64,000 bases of DNA from Adiantum capillus-veneris (GCA_014529385.2 CM043959.1:12774809-12838808), one strand, 5' to 3'. Numbered from the stretch's first letter, positions 10,248 to 24,125 are shown. Notes: generated by a model not told the origin, from the sequence alone. Made by a program: numbers and translations.

Positions 10248-12690
10248 ATTTTTCAATTCTACAAGACGGGCATTCAACTATGAGTGAGGAAGATGCATCA
10301 TTCCCCACTATCTTATGGCACTTTCAATTATGAAATATTAACCCACCCAAAATGCAACACATGTCCCAATTAGCGTTTAAAATAACTGTTTCAAATTACC
10401 CTCGCATTTCACTATGTGAAGTCCATATATAGATAAAACTATCCATAAGAAAGAACCAAACAAACACTACACCTCTTCTGGCCCCTTTCAAAAGTCCATT
10501 AGCAACCTAGTGTATTTCATGTTATTCATAGACGACTTTACGAGATTGACTATCACATCTTTCCTAAGCTATAAGACAACAATACTCAATCCTTATAGTT
10601 GTTCATAACTATCAATCATCATTAGTAGGAAACCTATTAAAATCAAAACTTAAAGCTTTCCAATCTATCGATGATAAGAAAACTTATCACTTATTTGAGT
10701 CCTATTGGATACAATTTACGATACATGGAACATTTCAACAAGATGGCCTAGTAGAGCAAAAAAAAAAACACATACATTACTAGACTCTGCGAGGTTATAA
10801 CTAATGATGAGATAGGTAATGATGCAAAGGTAGTTGGACATGGTTACCTAAGATATCAAAGGATCTGGTGATTGGTGGTTAGTGCATGGCGAGCTTGGTT
10901 GAGCCTCGTGTAGTAGATAGTTGGTGGGGATAGTCACCCATCTGCGTTTATCCCTCATTTTTGAATACTCAAATGATAGAGGCATCTTAGATTGTCATCT
11001 TGGGAGGAATTAGTCCCAATTCAATACAAATGATTAAAAGAACAAAAAGACAAAGAATCACACCATGTTACCAAGTCTTTATTGCTTGTGATTTGGCTAC
11101 TACTAGTCTCAATGAATAGGATATGTGATCCTTAAAATATTTTGTCAACAAAGCGACCTTGAATGAATCTGTATGGTACGGAAAGCATGGTTCCATCCAA
11201 GAGCACTTTGTATACATTTTTGTGCTCAACACATTTTCCAATTCTACAAGACGGTCATTCAACTATGAGTGAGGAAGATGCATAATTCCCCACTATCTTA
11301 TGGCACTTTCAATTATGAAATATTAACCCACCCAAAATGCAACATCCCAATAAGCGTTTAAAATAACCATTTAAAATTACCCTCCCAAAGCCACATTTCA
11401 CTATGTGAAGGCCATATATAGATAAAACTATCCATAAGGAAGAACCAAACAAACACTACACCTCTTATGGCCCCATTCAAAAGTCCATTAGCAACCTAGT
11501 GTATTTCATGATATTCATAGATGACTTTACGAGATTTACTATCACATCTTTCCTAAGCTATAAGACAACAATACTCAATCCTTATAGTTGTTCATAACTA
11601 TCAATCATCATTAGTAGGAAACCTATTAAAATCAAAACTTAAAGCTTTCCAATCTATCGATGATAAGAAAACTTATCACTTATTTGAGTCCTATTGGATA
11701 CAATTTACGATACATGGAACACTTCAACAAGATGGCCTAGTAGAGCAAAAAAAAAAAACACATACATTACTAGACTCTGCGAGGTTATAACTAATGATGA
11801 GATAGGTAATGATGCAAAGGTAGTTGAGACCGTTTTTAAATTACCCTTCGAAAGCCACATTTCACTATGTGAAGGCCATATATAGATAAAACTATCCATA
11901 AGAAAGAACCAAGCAAACACTACACCTCTTATGGCCCCATTCAAAAGTCTATTAGCAACCTAGTGTATTTCATGATATTCATAGATGACTTTACGAGATT
12001 TACTATCATATCTTTCCTAAACGATAAGACAACAATACTCAATCCTTATAGTTGTTCATGACTATCAATCATCATTAGTAGGAAACCAATTAAAATCAAA
12101 ACTTAAAGCTTTCCAATCTATCGATGATAAGAAAACTTATCACTTATTTGAGTCCTATTGGATACAATTTACGATACATGGAACATTTCAACAAGATGGC
12201 CTAGTAGAGCAAAAAAAAAACACATATATTACTAGACTCTGCGAGGTTACTACCAATGATGAGATAGGTAATGATGCAAAGGTAGTTGGACATGGCTACC
12301 TAAGATATCAAAGGATCTGGTGATTGGTGGTTAGTGCATGGCGAGCTTGGTTGAGCCTCGTGTAGTAGACAGCTGGTGGGGATAGTCACCCATCTGCGTT
12401 TATCCCTCATTTTTGAATACTCAAATGATAGAGGCATCTTAGATTGTCATCTTGGGAGGAATTAGTCCCAATTCAATACAAATGATTAAAAGAACAAAAA
12501 GACAAAGGATCACACACCATGTTACCAAGTCTTTATTGCTTGTGATTTGGATACTAGTCTTAATGAATAGGATATGTGATCCTTAAAATATTTTGTCAAC
12601 AAAGCGACCTTGAATGAATCTGTATGGTACGGAATGCATGGTTCCATCCAAGAGCACTTTGGATACATTTTTGTGCTCAACTTCCATCAC
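10248..12690 (+). mobile_element. Degenerate Ty1/copia integrase-region fragments, tandemly multiplied
   Basis: A block with decayed copia integrase signatures (YFMLFIDDFTR near 10520 and a QQDGLVEQK-like stretch near 10740) occurs three times: near 10370-10830, 11350-11826 and 11827-12285. Copy 1 and copy 2 begin with the same attctacaagacgg sequence at about 10254 and 11240, a period of about 983. The segment after copy 1 (10831-11230) recurs after copy 3 (12286-12680). Frames are broken throughout. This is a dead fragment later enlarged by segmental tandem duplication. Confidence 0.65.
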
Positions 12691-13318
12691 AAAGGTAGAA
12701 AGTGAAGTCCAAGAGGTTGTTACACCTAACAATGAACTTTAATCTAAGGATAAATAACGTCCTTAAGGGATGAAGAGTAAGAAGAGAAGAGAGTAAGGGA
12801 AGATTCAAGTTACCCTAGTAGTAGCCCTAACTAAGTGTAAAAACTTAGGGCTAAAGACTAGCAACCAATTAAGAGCTCAATGTAAAGTATCAAGGAAAAG
12901 ACATCATTCTTCCCAATGACATACTATAAGATAAGAGACTTACTAACCCTATTCACCTATGGTTGAATGTTCAATTCCCAACTTGGAATGTGTGCACACT
13001 TAATGGGAAGAAGAGGTATATTGGCTTGGAACAAGAAAGTTAACAATAGAAGGTCAAAGATGTATATCTCTTGAGGTCTCACCTTGCGAGTGGTTTAAAG
13101 ATCTCTACAGATAGTAGATGACAATTAGCTAAGAGGAGGGAATTATATTGTCCAACCAAGTAGTATGGGATGCTTGGTTTAAGGTTTGTAGAATAGAAGT
13201 GCAAGGTAATTGCAAGTCAAAACGAACTTAAAAAAGGTTAAGGGCTGCCATCAAGGGTCTAAAACCAATTCCAGCCGTGGACTCACTAAAGAACTATAGA
13301 GCTCTCATAGAGAGAAGT
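12691..13318. other. Anonymous AT-rich stretch
   Basis: No convincing ORF or repeat. It lies between copia fragments and a gypsy pol tail, so it may be decayed gypsy sequence. Confidence 0.4.
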
Positions 13319-13690
13319 CACAAGGAAAGAAGCAAGGAGTTCTAAGGTTGAACTCAAGCAAATAGAGTATTTTACCTTATGGATTTCTCTCTTTAGGGGC
13401 CCAAGGATGTTTACGAGGACATAAACTTTGCTTCAAAAGGAAAGAAGCAAGGAGTTCTAAGGTTGAACTCAAGCAAATAGAGTATTTTACCTTATGGATT
13501 TCTCTCTTTAGGGGCCCAAGGATGTTTACGAGGACATAAACTTTGCTTCTCTCTCATAGAGAGAACTCACAAGGAAAGAAGCAAGGAGTTCTAAGGTTTA
13601 ACTCAAGCAAATAGAGTATTTTACCTTATGGATTTCTCTCTTTAGGGGCCCAAGGATGTTTACGAGGACATAAACTTTGCTTCAGAAGGG
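13319..13690 (+). repeat. Three tandem copies of a gypsy-like pol tail (about 115-133 bp)
   Basis: The unit starts aggaaagaagcaaggagttc (near 13323, 13440 and 13572) and ends aaactttgcttc. One frame reads DVYEDINFAS near its end. The third copy runs on into a purine-rich agaagggggca and then tgtcatgtaatg, which looks like a polypurine tract and LTR start of a Ty3/gypsy element. The element assignment is inference from that layout. Confidence 0.6.
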
Positions 13691-15330
13691 GGCAATGTCA
13701 TGTAATGTATAGAGACCAAGGAGCACATACGACATGCACAGATAGGTGTGTAGGGCACAACGTGGATGAGGGGATGGAGTCCACATGGGTTTTGAGGAGG
13801 CCTAGACAGCTACAAAGGACAGCTACAAAGGTGTGTACCCCGAGACACCTAGGCTTGGGTTATGTCGATCCAAGTGTGAACAACCATGCCAAGTCTATGT
13901 AAGATGTGCGCGTATGGTTGGGTGGACAATTTTATGCAATGTTCCTATGTCAAAGAGAGCTCACATCAAAGATCTCACGCTCCTATTTCACTCTTTCCCA
14001 AGTCACAAAGGAAATACAAATGTAGACATCACACACTAGGTTCCAAATTCAAAAAGAAAACTCAAGATAAAGGGAATGATAATAGAGCTGATATAGTGTT
14101 GGAAACATATATGGGACTCCACCTTGAGTTCATTGTCATGCCACCCCAAGGACGAACTACGCAGAAGCCTAGAGTCTCTCAGGCATCTATGAGGTTTTCC
14201 TTCAACAGAAAGTTGATTGAGACAACACAAGATACGATTGAGCCCATACAATTGGAAATTCAAGCGAGCAACCTTGTCGTATACAATAATTGAACAAGAG
14301 GAAAACTAAGGAGAGTCTAAATTGAGTGGGTCCAAAATGTAAGCCAAAGTCATAACCATGGAAATACCCGACTTTGATGAGGCACAATCAAAGGCTACCT
14401 CAAGTAAAAAAATAGCTCCCGAGGAGCGCATCGTTGGAAGGGAGTGCATTGAAAATTCCTTAGCTAGGGATCCTTGGCCAACTCTCTATGATGAGCGAGC
14501 ATGAAACTTTTCTCCTACAAATCTAGTGCCTGCTACACATCACGAGGAGCTAAAAAAGAAAGAGCAAAACATTCTAAAGTTGGTTGCTATGGCCGATGAG
14601 TTGTGGGAACATGTGAGAAATAAGGGTGACAAAGAGACTCCATTTCCTCCATCCTTTGAATCCTTGATTTCTCTAAAGAATACGCCACATTTGTTAAGAT
14701 GAGACTATATATTAAAGACCTCCTAGAGGAGGACAATGATAGTGAGAGTGATGCAAACACTCTATCTGCAGACACTTCATGAATACTTAGGAGAGTATGA
14801 GGCTGAATAAAAAATAGTGCACGTGTCAACTGCAAAAGAGTTGACTGCCAGTCCTAGTAACATACACTCTTTCTTTGGTGGATTTATTGAAGATAAGACC
14901 TAACTCATTTGAAAACCTAAAAACAATCACTAATTTTGTGAAGAACTCGGGCTTGACCATCCGTTCTTGAAACTAGGACAGTGAAGGAAAGGCAAAATGC
15001 AAAAGCCAATACTAGCTCACAAATTATTCTAAAAAAACAATGACAAAGAAGGAAATGCAATCCCCTCATTAGAATTCAACAAGCAAAAGGTCGCAACAAT
15101 ATTGGATACTAGGGCGGCATGAGTAAGCATAGCTACAAGAGATGTGGAAAAACAAGGGAGAAAAGCATGATAGAGACTAGGATGGTCCTTCACCTAGTTG
15201 ATGAAAAGATTTCAAAACCCATGGGACTCCTTGAGAACATTAAAGTCACAAGTTGTGGGGTGAAATATACGTACACATTTGCTATTGCGGACTTTGGTAG
15301 GGATCCCAATTACTAAGTGATGTGGGGCTG
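13691..15330 (+). mobile_element. Degenerate Ty3/gypsy remnant (LTR start, gag-like, protease-like)
   Basis: It begins with the purine tract and LTR-like start at about 13685-13697. The middle (13830-14900) has short basic ORFs of gag character but no firm motif. At 15090-15330 one frame reads like a retroviral-type aspartic protease: ATILDTRAA where DTGA is expected, then SIATRDV, and VTSCGVKY followed by FAIADFGRDPNY. The active-site Gly is changed to Arg and stops interrupt the frame, so it is dead. No zinc knuckle was found. Confidence 0.5.
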
Positions 15331-16060
15331 CCTTTCAGGAAAAAATGTTGTCCAAGAAGGATGTAAGAGTTGTGGTGGATAAACCAATGTGGCATTCATT
15401 TTTTTGTAAGTACCATAGCAATAGAGAGTAAGTAGACTAGATAGAGCACTGAATACAATAGAATCAAACTCACTTGATTGATTAAAGAATTGAGAGAGAT
15501 AAAAAGCTTAGCATAGTGGCCTTATGTCACCTTCCATCTTGAGCTTACATAAGGTGAGAGGCATATGCACCACATATGGTAGGGGGCAAGTAGCATGTGA
15601 GTTGCAATCTATAGCATGTGTCCATAACATGACTAGCATGTGCTAGGGAGTCCTATGTAGGACATTGTATCTATGCCCATAGGGGTGCATGCTAGTCTGT
15701 TTGGCTTTAGAGATTGGTTAGATATAGAGTGTAAGCTAAAGGTTTACACTCAATATCTGAGAGAAAGAGTGGATGTGCTTGTTGATGGCAGCTTGTATAC
15801 TCCAACTGAAGCAGTCACTTACGTGAGCATGCAGTAGGATGGTGAAAGTAGAACCGGTAATGGTTGAGAACTTTGTTTGTTTGAAAGTATGTAGGCAAAG
15901 AAAAAGTATGTATCCTACCAAAAATTCCCTCTCTTTTTTATAATTCCCTCTTATGATTGGGGGATGTAAAAAGCTGGTTTTGGTGATGGTGGGTAGAGAA
16001 AAGAAGCATTCATCACTCAATATTATCAAGATTACCACAAATAATTATTGTAAAGAGAAG
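15331..16060. other. Anonymous stretch
   Basis: No gene or repeat recognised. The sequence just after 15330 may be the continuation of the gypsy remnant. Confidence 0.4.
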
Positions 16061-16985
<925 letters not shown>

Positions 16986-17049
16986 CCCCCCCTTTATTCC
17001 AGTATAACACGCGTTTAATTGTATAAATTTTTTTACCAATAAACTTGCC

Positions 17050-18390
17050 TGAATATGAACGCATCTTTGTCAACCAAGCGCAGAAAATGCAAGAAGGGCT
17101 CTATAACATTGACAATTTTTTTTCACATTTCTCTAGAATACAGAAGAGTTCACAAGCTGAAAGCACTTTATTGGCTGTGGGCTCATAGCGGGGATACTTG
17201 TCAATCCAAATATCTCATCTTCTTTCTAAAATTGTTTCACAAAGGGACGACTTTACCTTTTGCAACATATCAAGAACGAAATACGCTGTTAGAAATTGTG
17301 TTTCACAAAAGATTTGTGAATTCTTGCCAAGTGATTTAGTTCTAAAAAGAGCATAAGTAAAGGCAAGATTAGCGTCTATTAAAGTCTATCTCACTGATGA
17401 CACTTTTCTAAAGTCTTTGAGAAGCAAACTCAAAGTGTGGGCTCAAGATACTTTCTTTTGATTGTACGCCCTACACCTCTTTATAGCTAGATGCATTGTC
17501 TGTGACAATGGCAGTAACATTTTTTGGGCCCACCAACTTTCAGAGTGCACGATCATAGATACCTGCTAAAAAATTTCTTGTTTTTTCTTTCGAAGATGTA
17601 TCAATTGCTTCAATGAAAATGGATCCCCTAGGAGAAATTAACATCACATTTATCAAGGATTTTTTTAATTACAATTTGTCCATCCGTCAACAACAATTGT
17701 ACATCTGTACTATGGCACGTACTCAAGCACTATGTGCTTCAAAATACTCTCCGTTGAAGCTTTCACTTTATCTAAATATTATGTACGCATCTTGTTGTAA
17801 TCAGGTGCCACAAATTCTTTCTTTGCTATTCTCATCAAAGCATCTTTGAAGATAGGATTACGGATTACGGATTACATTAAAGGGGATTCCGCAAGCGACA
17901 AAGGCTTGAGTCCACTTGAGATGTAGCTCAAGATACCATTTCTTATCAAACGTTTGATGTAAAGTACCAGTAATATACTCCTGTTGACCATGAACTGGTG
18001 CTACACAACATCCTTTTAAATGGGAAGTGGTAGGTGTGGGGTTTGAAGCACCTGATACTTGATTGTATGCAGTAGTAGCAAGGGAGTATTGTTCACCCCC
18101 TTCTGCACACACGGGGGGCTGGCTTACTTCATCTTCAAAAGTCATCTCCACACCCCTCTCGTTGAATGAATTAAGTACCTTTGGACCAACCTTTTTTTTT
18201 CCTTCAACAAGTATCCTGTTTGCATTGAGCACCCATTCAGGAAATTTTTCCACAATACCTTTTTTTTGGGGGGGGGGGGGGTTTGCAAGCTAGCACATTT
18301 CTAGGCATTTTGAACACATGTTCTTTTATTCTATGTGAATTCCCGCTAAATTTGTGGCCGCAAGGCTTACACCTCAAATCCTACTATCAA
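17050..18390 (-). pseudogene. hAT transposase (BED zinc finger plus DUF659), broken
   Basis: At the N-terminus (about 18385-18285) one frame reads a BED-type finger: CKPCG, then FSGNS, RIKEHVFK and a final Cys in VLACK. A poly-C/poly-A tract follows. The 131-aa ORF 18253-17858 ends with WTQAFVACGIPFNVIRNP, the entry to the DUF659 domain. Downstream frames hold the hAT motifs TDGWTN (near 17680) and FIEAIDTSSKEK, and near 17510 PKNVTAIVTDNASSYK, the DDE-region Asp block. Frameshifts and stops separate these blocks. Such a transposase would bind and cut the element ends, but this one cannot be made. Confidence 0.75.
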
Positions 18391-18599
18391 TTCATCTACG
18401 TAGCTCCACTCATATCCTTTCACCATATTGCAAAGAGGTCTGCAAGCATAACAAAACTATTTATCAACATTATACCTCAAATTAGTTTCAATCCATACAA
18501 ATCATTGCTTTCTTATTTAAAAATCAACAAACATCTACAATGCCACAAACATAAACATTTCATAATGTATTGTTTTTTACATCTTAAAAATTATTTTTT

Positions 18600-18985
18600 T
18601 GTGTGAGCTTTCACTCTACACATGATGAAGAATCATTTCATTTATATTTATATACCCTTTAAGTGTGAGTAAACTCTACACATAATAGGCAATTTTCTAA
18701 ACCTATCCTAAATGATCTCAAGTATGAGCCAATCTTTGTGCATGTGAGGTGATTTTTTGTTACCCTACCTAAACCACTTCCAAATGTGAGTCAAACTCTA
18801 CACAAGGTAAGCGATGACTATTCTGCTTGCAAAAATCATATCCAGTGTGAGCATTGGCCCACAGTTCGTAGGCAATCACTAGCTAAGTTTACTTAAGTTA
18901 CTTTTAAGTGTGAGCATGGCTCTACACAAAGAAGAAACTATAAAATTAAATAAAATTAAATAATTCCCAAGTGTAATTTTTTCAA
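18600..18985. repeat. Six or so degenerate subterminal repeats of the hAT element
   Basis: A short motif close to aagtgtgagnnnactctacacat recurs at intervals of about 55-75 bases (near 18600, 18662, 18720, 18785, 18843, 18903). The motif core gtgtgag and a second core ctctacaca keep a fixed spacing. Subterminal repeats like these are known transposase-binding sites in hAT and CACTA elements. That role is inferred here. Confidence 0.6.
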
Positions 18986-19344
18986 CACATGTTAGCACGG
19001 GCTTAATCTACTCTAATTAATTTATTTTACACAAAATATATAATCTAATTTTTATACATATCAAAATTTAAATCCAATTTTGTATTTTTTTTCAAAAATA
19101 ACTTTACTTCTAAATGAAAACTAAATCAATACAATTTATTTCTTTGGTTTTGGTTTTTAGAGTTCACCTTTAGGTTGAACTCAAGGCAACTAGTTCAATA
19201 AAAAAGCCTACAATGGAAAAGGGCTCCTGACTCATGTAAACATAGAACAATTTATTTTGATGGACAAAATATAGTTCAATCAAACTACTAAGAAATTAAA
19301 CAATTCGGTGGTTTTGCTAACGTGGCACCGTATTATATGGTTGT

Positions 19345-20400
19345 TTAATTGATGTTGTTTTTTTTCGTCGGAATATTATGGCCGGACGGCGGCCGGAAAG
19401 TGGTCGGAAAACAACCGGTCGGTTGGCCGGTGGTCGGTGGTCGGAAGTCAATGGCCGGTGGTCGAATTCAAAAGCGGACTTGTCTTCTCAAGGGCGGCCA
19501 CACATGGGCGAATTGGAGGGTCCGATTTGGACTTATTCGCACAAGGGCGGCTACACATGGCTGTCTCTCATAAGAGAGGGCAACCCTTTTGGCCTATAAA
19601 AGGAGGCCATTTCTACACACATTTCAGAGTGTGTGAAGTTGATGCAACAAGGTGAGTGTGAGGTGGTGAGAGTGAAGCAAGGCGGGAGCTCCATTAAGGG
19701 TATAATCCCTTTGTAAACTACTTCTTGTTTTGAAGTACTAAAGCCATTGATTGGCTGCTTTCCCGTGGACGTAGCCCACATTGGGTGAACCACGTATATC
19801 GTGTGTACTCTCTCTCTCTCTCTCTCTCTACTCTATAATCTCGTGTATATAAATCTGTCTCTCTCCATTAAGTAATCTACTCAATTATCTATTTAGCTAC
19901 ATCTTATTTCCTAACAAAACTAACGCTCACATTAATTCAATAATCTTTTAAATTTATATAGACTAACTAAAACTCTTTCATGCATGTACCTAAAAAAAAG
20001 ATTGACGTGTGTGTTCTTGCTTAAAGGTCTATTCCCACCAACTAGACGGGCTTGAACCCAACAAGACAAATGAAGCAAGGCTGATGTAATGCAATGATGT
20101 TCAAGGCTAAAAGGCAAAGCAATTTGTGTGAGGGAAGGTCCATAAGACAAGTGACACAAGCTGCTAAAACCAGTGTCAAGCAAGACTTTGCTCCCTCAAA
20201 CAGCCAAGGCACCGCCTTTAAGAGAAGTAAGGCTTCTATGTGAGCAAAAGATGCACAAAAGAAAGCCATTGAGCATGGTATGTTCATTGCAAGAGGAGAA
20301 AGGCTCTAAGCCTGAATTGGCAATTTTTATGAGATTTCTATCATGCATGGCATGTGAATGTCTAAAGAAAAAATAAGCATATAAATTTTGTTTAACGAAC
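19345..20400 (+). repeat. LTR-like repeat, copy 2, with TATA box
   Basis: It holds a TATA box in ggcctataaaaggaggcc (about 19590-19607), then the motif cccgtggacgtagcccac (about 19763) and gaaccacg, a pairing common in the 3' half of plant copia LTRs. From about 19925 to 20345 it matches the copy at 25860-26300, including aaaggtctattcccacca and the following 300 bases. A CT run lies at 19808-19828. Exact LTR ends were not determined; a solo LTR or truncated element is likely. Confidence 0.5.
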
Positions 20401-21164
20401 ATGAAGTCCTCAATTTTTTAACACATGATAAGATTTACGAGACAAAAAATGCAGAGACCAAGTACTGCACAAAGTGTGTCTCTCCAACAAAAGCTAGCAA
20501 GATTCAAGCTTTGAAATTCAAGCAAGAACAAGGACGAATCAAGCAAGATGATAACTGGATACTTCTTTGTCTGCTGCACGTGCATGCAAGGCATGCAAGC
20601 GTGGTCGATTTTTTGGTTGATAATTGACAAGGTCAATTCTAATTAAGATATGCAAGGGATGCACAATGGTGCATAAATATGCAGATTTTTACTTATGAAT
20701 TTTTGCACAAGGTGCTTATGGAATCCTACATATGGGTGCACATAAGATTTATGATTGGCAATTATTCTCCTATGTACGCATTTTCTATTATGTGTTGGAA
20801 GTGGATATTTACTTCTAGGCATTTATTTGCCTCTATGGATGAACAGAGACTCATTTATGGTTGAGTCTAATCATTCTATATGTGCGCAACAGATGATGCT
20901 TTCTATTATCAATATGTATGGTTATGAACTATACCAAAGTGCCTCTACACGGTGTATTTTAACCAAATTTTATTGCTCCAGCAATGTGCTAATTGAATTT
21001 GTCTTTAAAAGTATAGAGACTCTCATGAAGAGTGTCAATTTAATGGTCTTTTTTATATTATGCTATGATCATTCAATGAGTGAAGGTCAAATTTTCCAAT
21101 TGCGTTCTCAATGCAATGTTATGGATTATCACATCGACAAAGACGTATAAGTACAATACGAACT
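20401..21164. other. Anonymous stretch
   Basis: AT-rich sequence with short ORFs of no recognisable family. Confidence 0.4.
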
Positions 21165-21344
21165 ACTCTCCACTCAGAGTTCGGTCACTCAACATATCCG
21201 ACTGCCCACACATACCTTATTCTTTATATACTCACTCTATTCCCACAGAGTGAAGCTCCACCCATATCACGTGTGCATCTCTTTCCTTCCCCATTGTCTC
21301 ACGTGCTCTTCTCACTCCTGCATCATCGGCACTGATCCTACAAG

Positions 21345-21356
21345 TGGTATCAGAGC
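21345..21356 (+). promoter_or_regulatory. Primer-binding site (initiator-Met tRNA) of element B
   Basis: TGGTATCAGAGC, two bases after the LTR end at 21342. It is complementary to the 3' end of plant initiator methionine tRNA, the usual copia primer. Confidence 0.9.
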
Positions 21357-22554
21357 TTTGGTTTCATGATGATGGAGTGCTACAAGGAAGTGAGCTTTTG
21401 GGTATGGTGAGATTGCTTTCGGTGGGAGCTTGAGTTCGGTGGGCAACCACCAGATATGTGCTCATGAATGCTTGAGGGACATTTCCAAGTTTGAGAGGAG
21501 AGTATGTGTATGCTTTTTTGTAGCCATATGTGTAGGAAGAATGCAAATCTTCATTTCCACACCAAATCAATTTTCAGGTTCTGTAACAAATTTTTTTGCA
21601 CAACTTTTCCATACAAAATGCGATTTATGCAAGGTCAGGGTGTAACCTAGGGTTTTGGTACGCTCCAAAAAAGATGGTGATGTCTATTTGGATTGATTTG
21701 AACCTCTAAAATGTTTGCAGTAACAATTGTTTATTGTGCGTTGAGGATTTTGCACATGGTTGCTCTTGGGTGTGAGAGTGGTATTGGCTGCAGGCTTGCT
21801 CTCAGGTTGGAGGATATGATGTATACTTGAGTGCAAATTTTGTGCATGATTTTCTCATGGTTTTGAGCTTGCATGTTTATGGCATGTATGGTTATTATGA
21901 TCAGATAGCTAAAATACTACCGAAAAACTTAGGTGAATTTTCCCCCGCAGTATTATGCACACTATTTGATGTGATCTAGGTCGTGATTGTAGGTTGCACT
22001 CAAGGCTTGTGTGGTATTCTCTACAAGTGGGATATTAGTGCGTGTATGTCTTGCCTCAATACTGCACTAGGCGAGCTTGGTGGATAGCTCATAGGTTTGC
22101 AGTGTCTTGTGTAGCAGGTACAACTCATGTATTGACATTGGAGGAGCTTGACGCTCACTGATTTGAGGGATTCCCAAGTTGTTTGCCATTTTGTTTGGCA
22201 TTGTGCCATAGTGTTTGGCATTTTATTTTGTCATTTTTTGGTGATATTTTGCTCCAATTACAGAGGAGACCCTGCCAGTTTTTTGCTAGGTTTTATGCGC
22301 TTTGTGATAGGTGCTAGAGAGCTATTTTAGCCAAGTTTTGGCTTGTGCCTATAAGGATGGTCATTTTGCTTGTGCTTTCATTGAGTGTGGTCATGGTTTA
22401 TGCATGATTGGTTCATTGTTTTGGCAAAGGGTTATGCTGTTTGTGTGATGTTTGCCATAGTTTTGGTGGTAGGTGTTTGATCGACTAGTTTTCTTTTGCA
22501 TTGTGTTGAGAGGTTATGCTCTTCTAGATAGTGCATTTGCACTTTGTGTAGGCT

Positions 22555-22746
22555 GATCTATAGACTCATTTTGCACTCAATTATGGCATCTTGTAGTGAC
22601 AATTTGTCATTGGATACACGACTGGTGTATAAGGCATACTCACAGACATAGATCTATAGACTCATTTTGCACTCAATTATGGCATCTTGCAATGACAATT
22701 TGTCATTGGATACACGACTAGTGTATAAGGCATATCTCACAGACAT
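22555..22746. repeat. 96-bp tandem duplication inside element B
   Basis: The segment starting gatctatagactcattttgc occurs at 22555 and 22651 with only a few differences. It lies in the gag region and would disturb the reading frame or duplicate about 32 residues. Confidence 0.85.
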
Positions 22747-22759
22747 AGACTTGCTAGCA

Positions 22760-23175
22760 TTGTGGCAAACCAGGGCACATGAAGAGATGTTGTTTCAGGC
22801 ATTGCAAAATAGCGAGGATTCCATTGGTTGTTATTGAGAGTACGAGTGTGGTAGACACTCTTACTTTCAAAGGTTCACCTAAGCATGCATGGACTTCGTC
22901 TCATGATTGGCAGCTAGACATCAATGCTTTACTCCTCACAAGAAGTGGTTTAGCACGTTTTTTTTTCTATAAGACATGATAGTGTTCATGATGTGGGTGA
23001 CATTCGTTTGCAATTTTCTAGTGGGAGTATGCTTGTGCTCCATGATGTTCAATATGTGCTTGGTGCTTGTAGAAGTTTGATCTCCATCTCGCAGCTTAGC
23101 AATCATGGGTGTCATGTCCAATTGGCAGACGATTCTTAATTGATGAGGAGAGGTTTATTTGTGATAGTGCAAGTC
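22760..23175 (+). pseudogene. Element B: zinc knuckle, protease-like and pre-integrase remnants
   Basis: One frame reads a CCHC-type remnant, GKPGHMKRCCFRHCK (near 22765), then WQLDINALLLT where copia protease has W-x-L-D-(S/T)-G-A-x-x-H-x-T (near 22905), and finally DIRLQFSSGSML followed by SLISISQLSNHGC, the GAG-pre-integrase block (near 22995-23110). The same order is found in element A. Frameshifts and stops make the region non-functional. The protease Asp-Ser/Thr-Gly site is not intact. Confidence 0.6.
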
Positions 23176-23654
23176 CATTGTGGTGCTCGTTCAACTCTTC
23201 TCTACATTCTTGGTTTCAAAAACGCCATAGTTTCTGTGAGTTTGTTGCCATGCAGATGTTCGCAGTCTAGGCGAGTACACTTTGCTAATGAGTAGCATGA
23301 CACTTTGCTCGTTATGCATACAAGGTCTGAGGATAGACATGTAGAGTGGGACAGATCTTTGATTACATGACTCAAGCAGTCACCATTGGTGGTGAAAATT
23401 TTTGATGCTTTGCCACAGTCACGAAGGAGAGCAGTGAACCAAATGTGCGGGACGATGTAGTTCAGTGACTTTGAAGACATGTACGCAGTAGGAGATGAGA
23501 CATGTGTCTTTTTCAGATGAGCTCAATGCTATGTAGGCCATGTCTACGAATATACAGTTAGAGTGACATTGCTCTAGTGAGACACAATAGGTGTTGTCAA
23601 AGTTTGTGCAGATAGAGGTAGAGCGGGTCTGCTCCCTAGGAGACACATACATAT

Positions 23655-24125
23655 ATTGACGACATGGAGTTCTTTGATATGCTTATGCTAGATGCTGACA
23701 TGGTTATGCCAGGACATGGAGAGCATGGTACAATGGATGCAGGCATGGTTGGAGTGTCAAGCACCCCTGATTCGTCACATCCATTTGTCTCTAGTCCTGA
23801 CGGTGCAAGAATTTCACTAGTGGAGAGGCAGTTGATAGGGATAGGTTAGCCGAGGTAGCATGGATTTTGTTAGTGTTTGGGACACTCATGTATGAACTTT
23901 TGAGATTGAGACAGTGTTTGGGACACTCATGTATGAACTTTTGAGATTGAGACCCAAGAAAGTAGCTACAGTGGGAGCATTTACAGTTGGCATTGTTAGT
24001 CGTTTGATTAGTGACACTGGCATGATGCATTAGGAAGCATTGCAGGTTATTAGTGGATACTTATAGGACTTGTGTGCAAGCTCTAGTAGTGTTGCACACG
24101 CTTCCTTGGTGCCATAGCAGATACA
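23655..24125 (+). pseudogene. Element B: remnant of the C-terminal ORF shared with element A
   Basis: I do not recognise this protein. Blocks match element A's ORF in order: FDMLMLDAD (element A: LDMLMPELDAD), AEVAW followed by FGTLMYELL (A: AEVAR, FGVLMYEML), VATVGAFTVGIVSRLISD (A: AAAVGAFAAGLISCSMTD), EALQV and YL-stop-D (A: GGLQV, YLQE). A 41-bp tandem duplication near 23872-23951 and two TAG stops, both at positions equivalent to Gln, break it. It occupies the place where copia elements carry integrase and RT. Element A has the better copy. Confidence 0.65.

Larger units (their letters stand above)
16990..19355 (-). mobile_element. Decayed hAT-family DNA transposon
   Basis: A minus-strand element with a BED zinc finger, a DUF659-type transposase core and a block of short subterminal repeats upstream of the coding region. 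Its two ends also occur together in the short copy at 24600-25115, which helps define its limits. Terminal inverted repeats and the 8-bp target duplication cannot be set with certainty because both ends have diverged. Confidence 0.7.

Noticed and set aside
13319-13690. Regular repeats that could suggest a CRISPR array
   Set aside because: Units of over 110 bp without spacer structure; they are copies of a gypsy pol tail in a plant genome.
21345-21361. tRNA-like TGGTATCAGAGC
   Set aside because: It is the complement of the initiator-Met tRNA end, right after an LTR: a primer site, not a tRNA gene. No tRNA or rRNA gene was recognised in the window.
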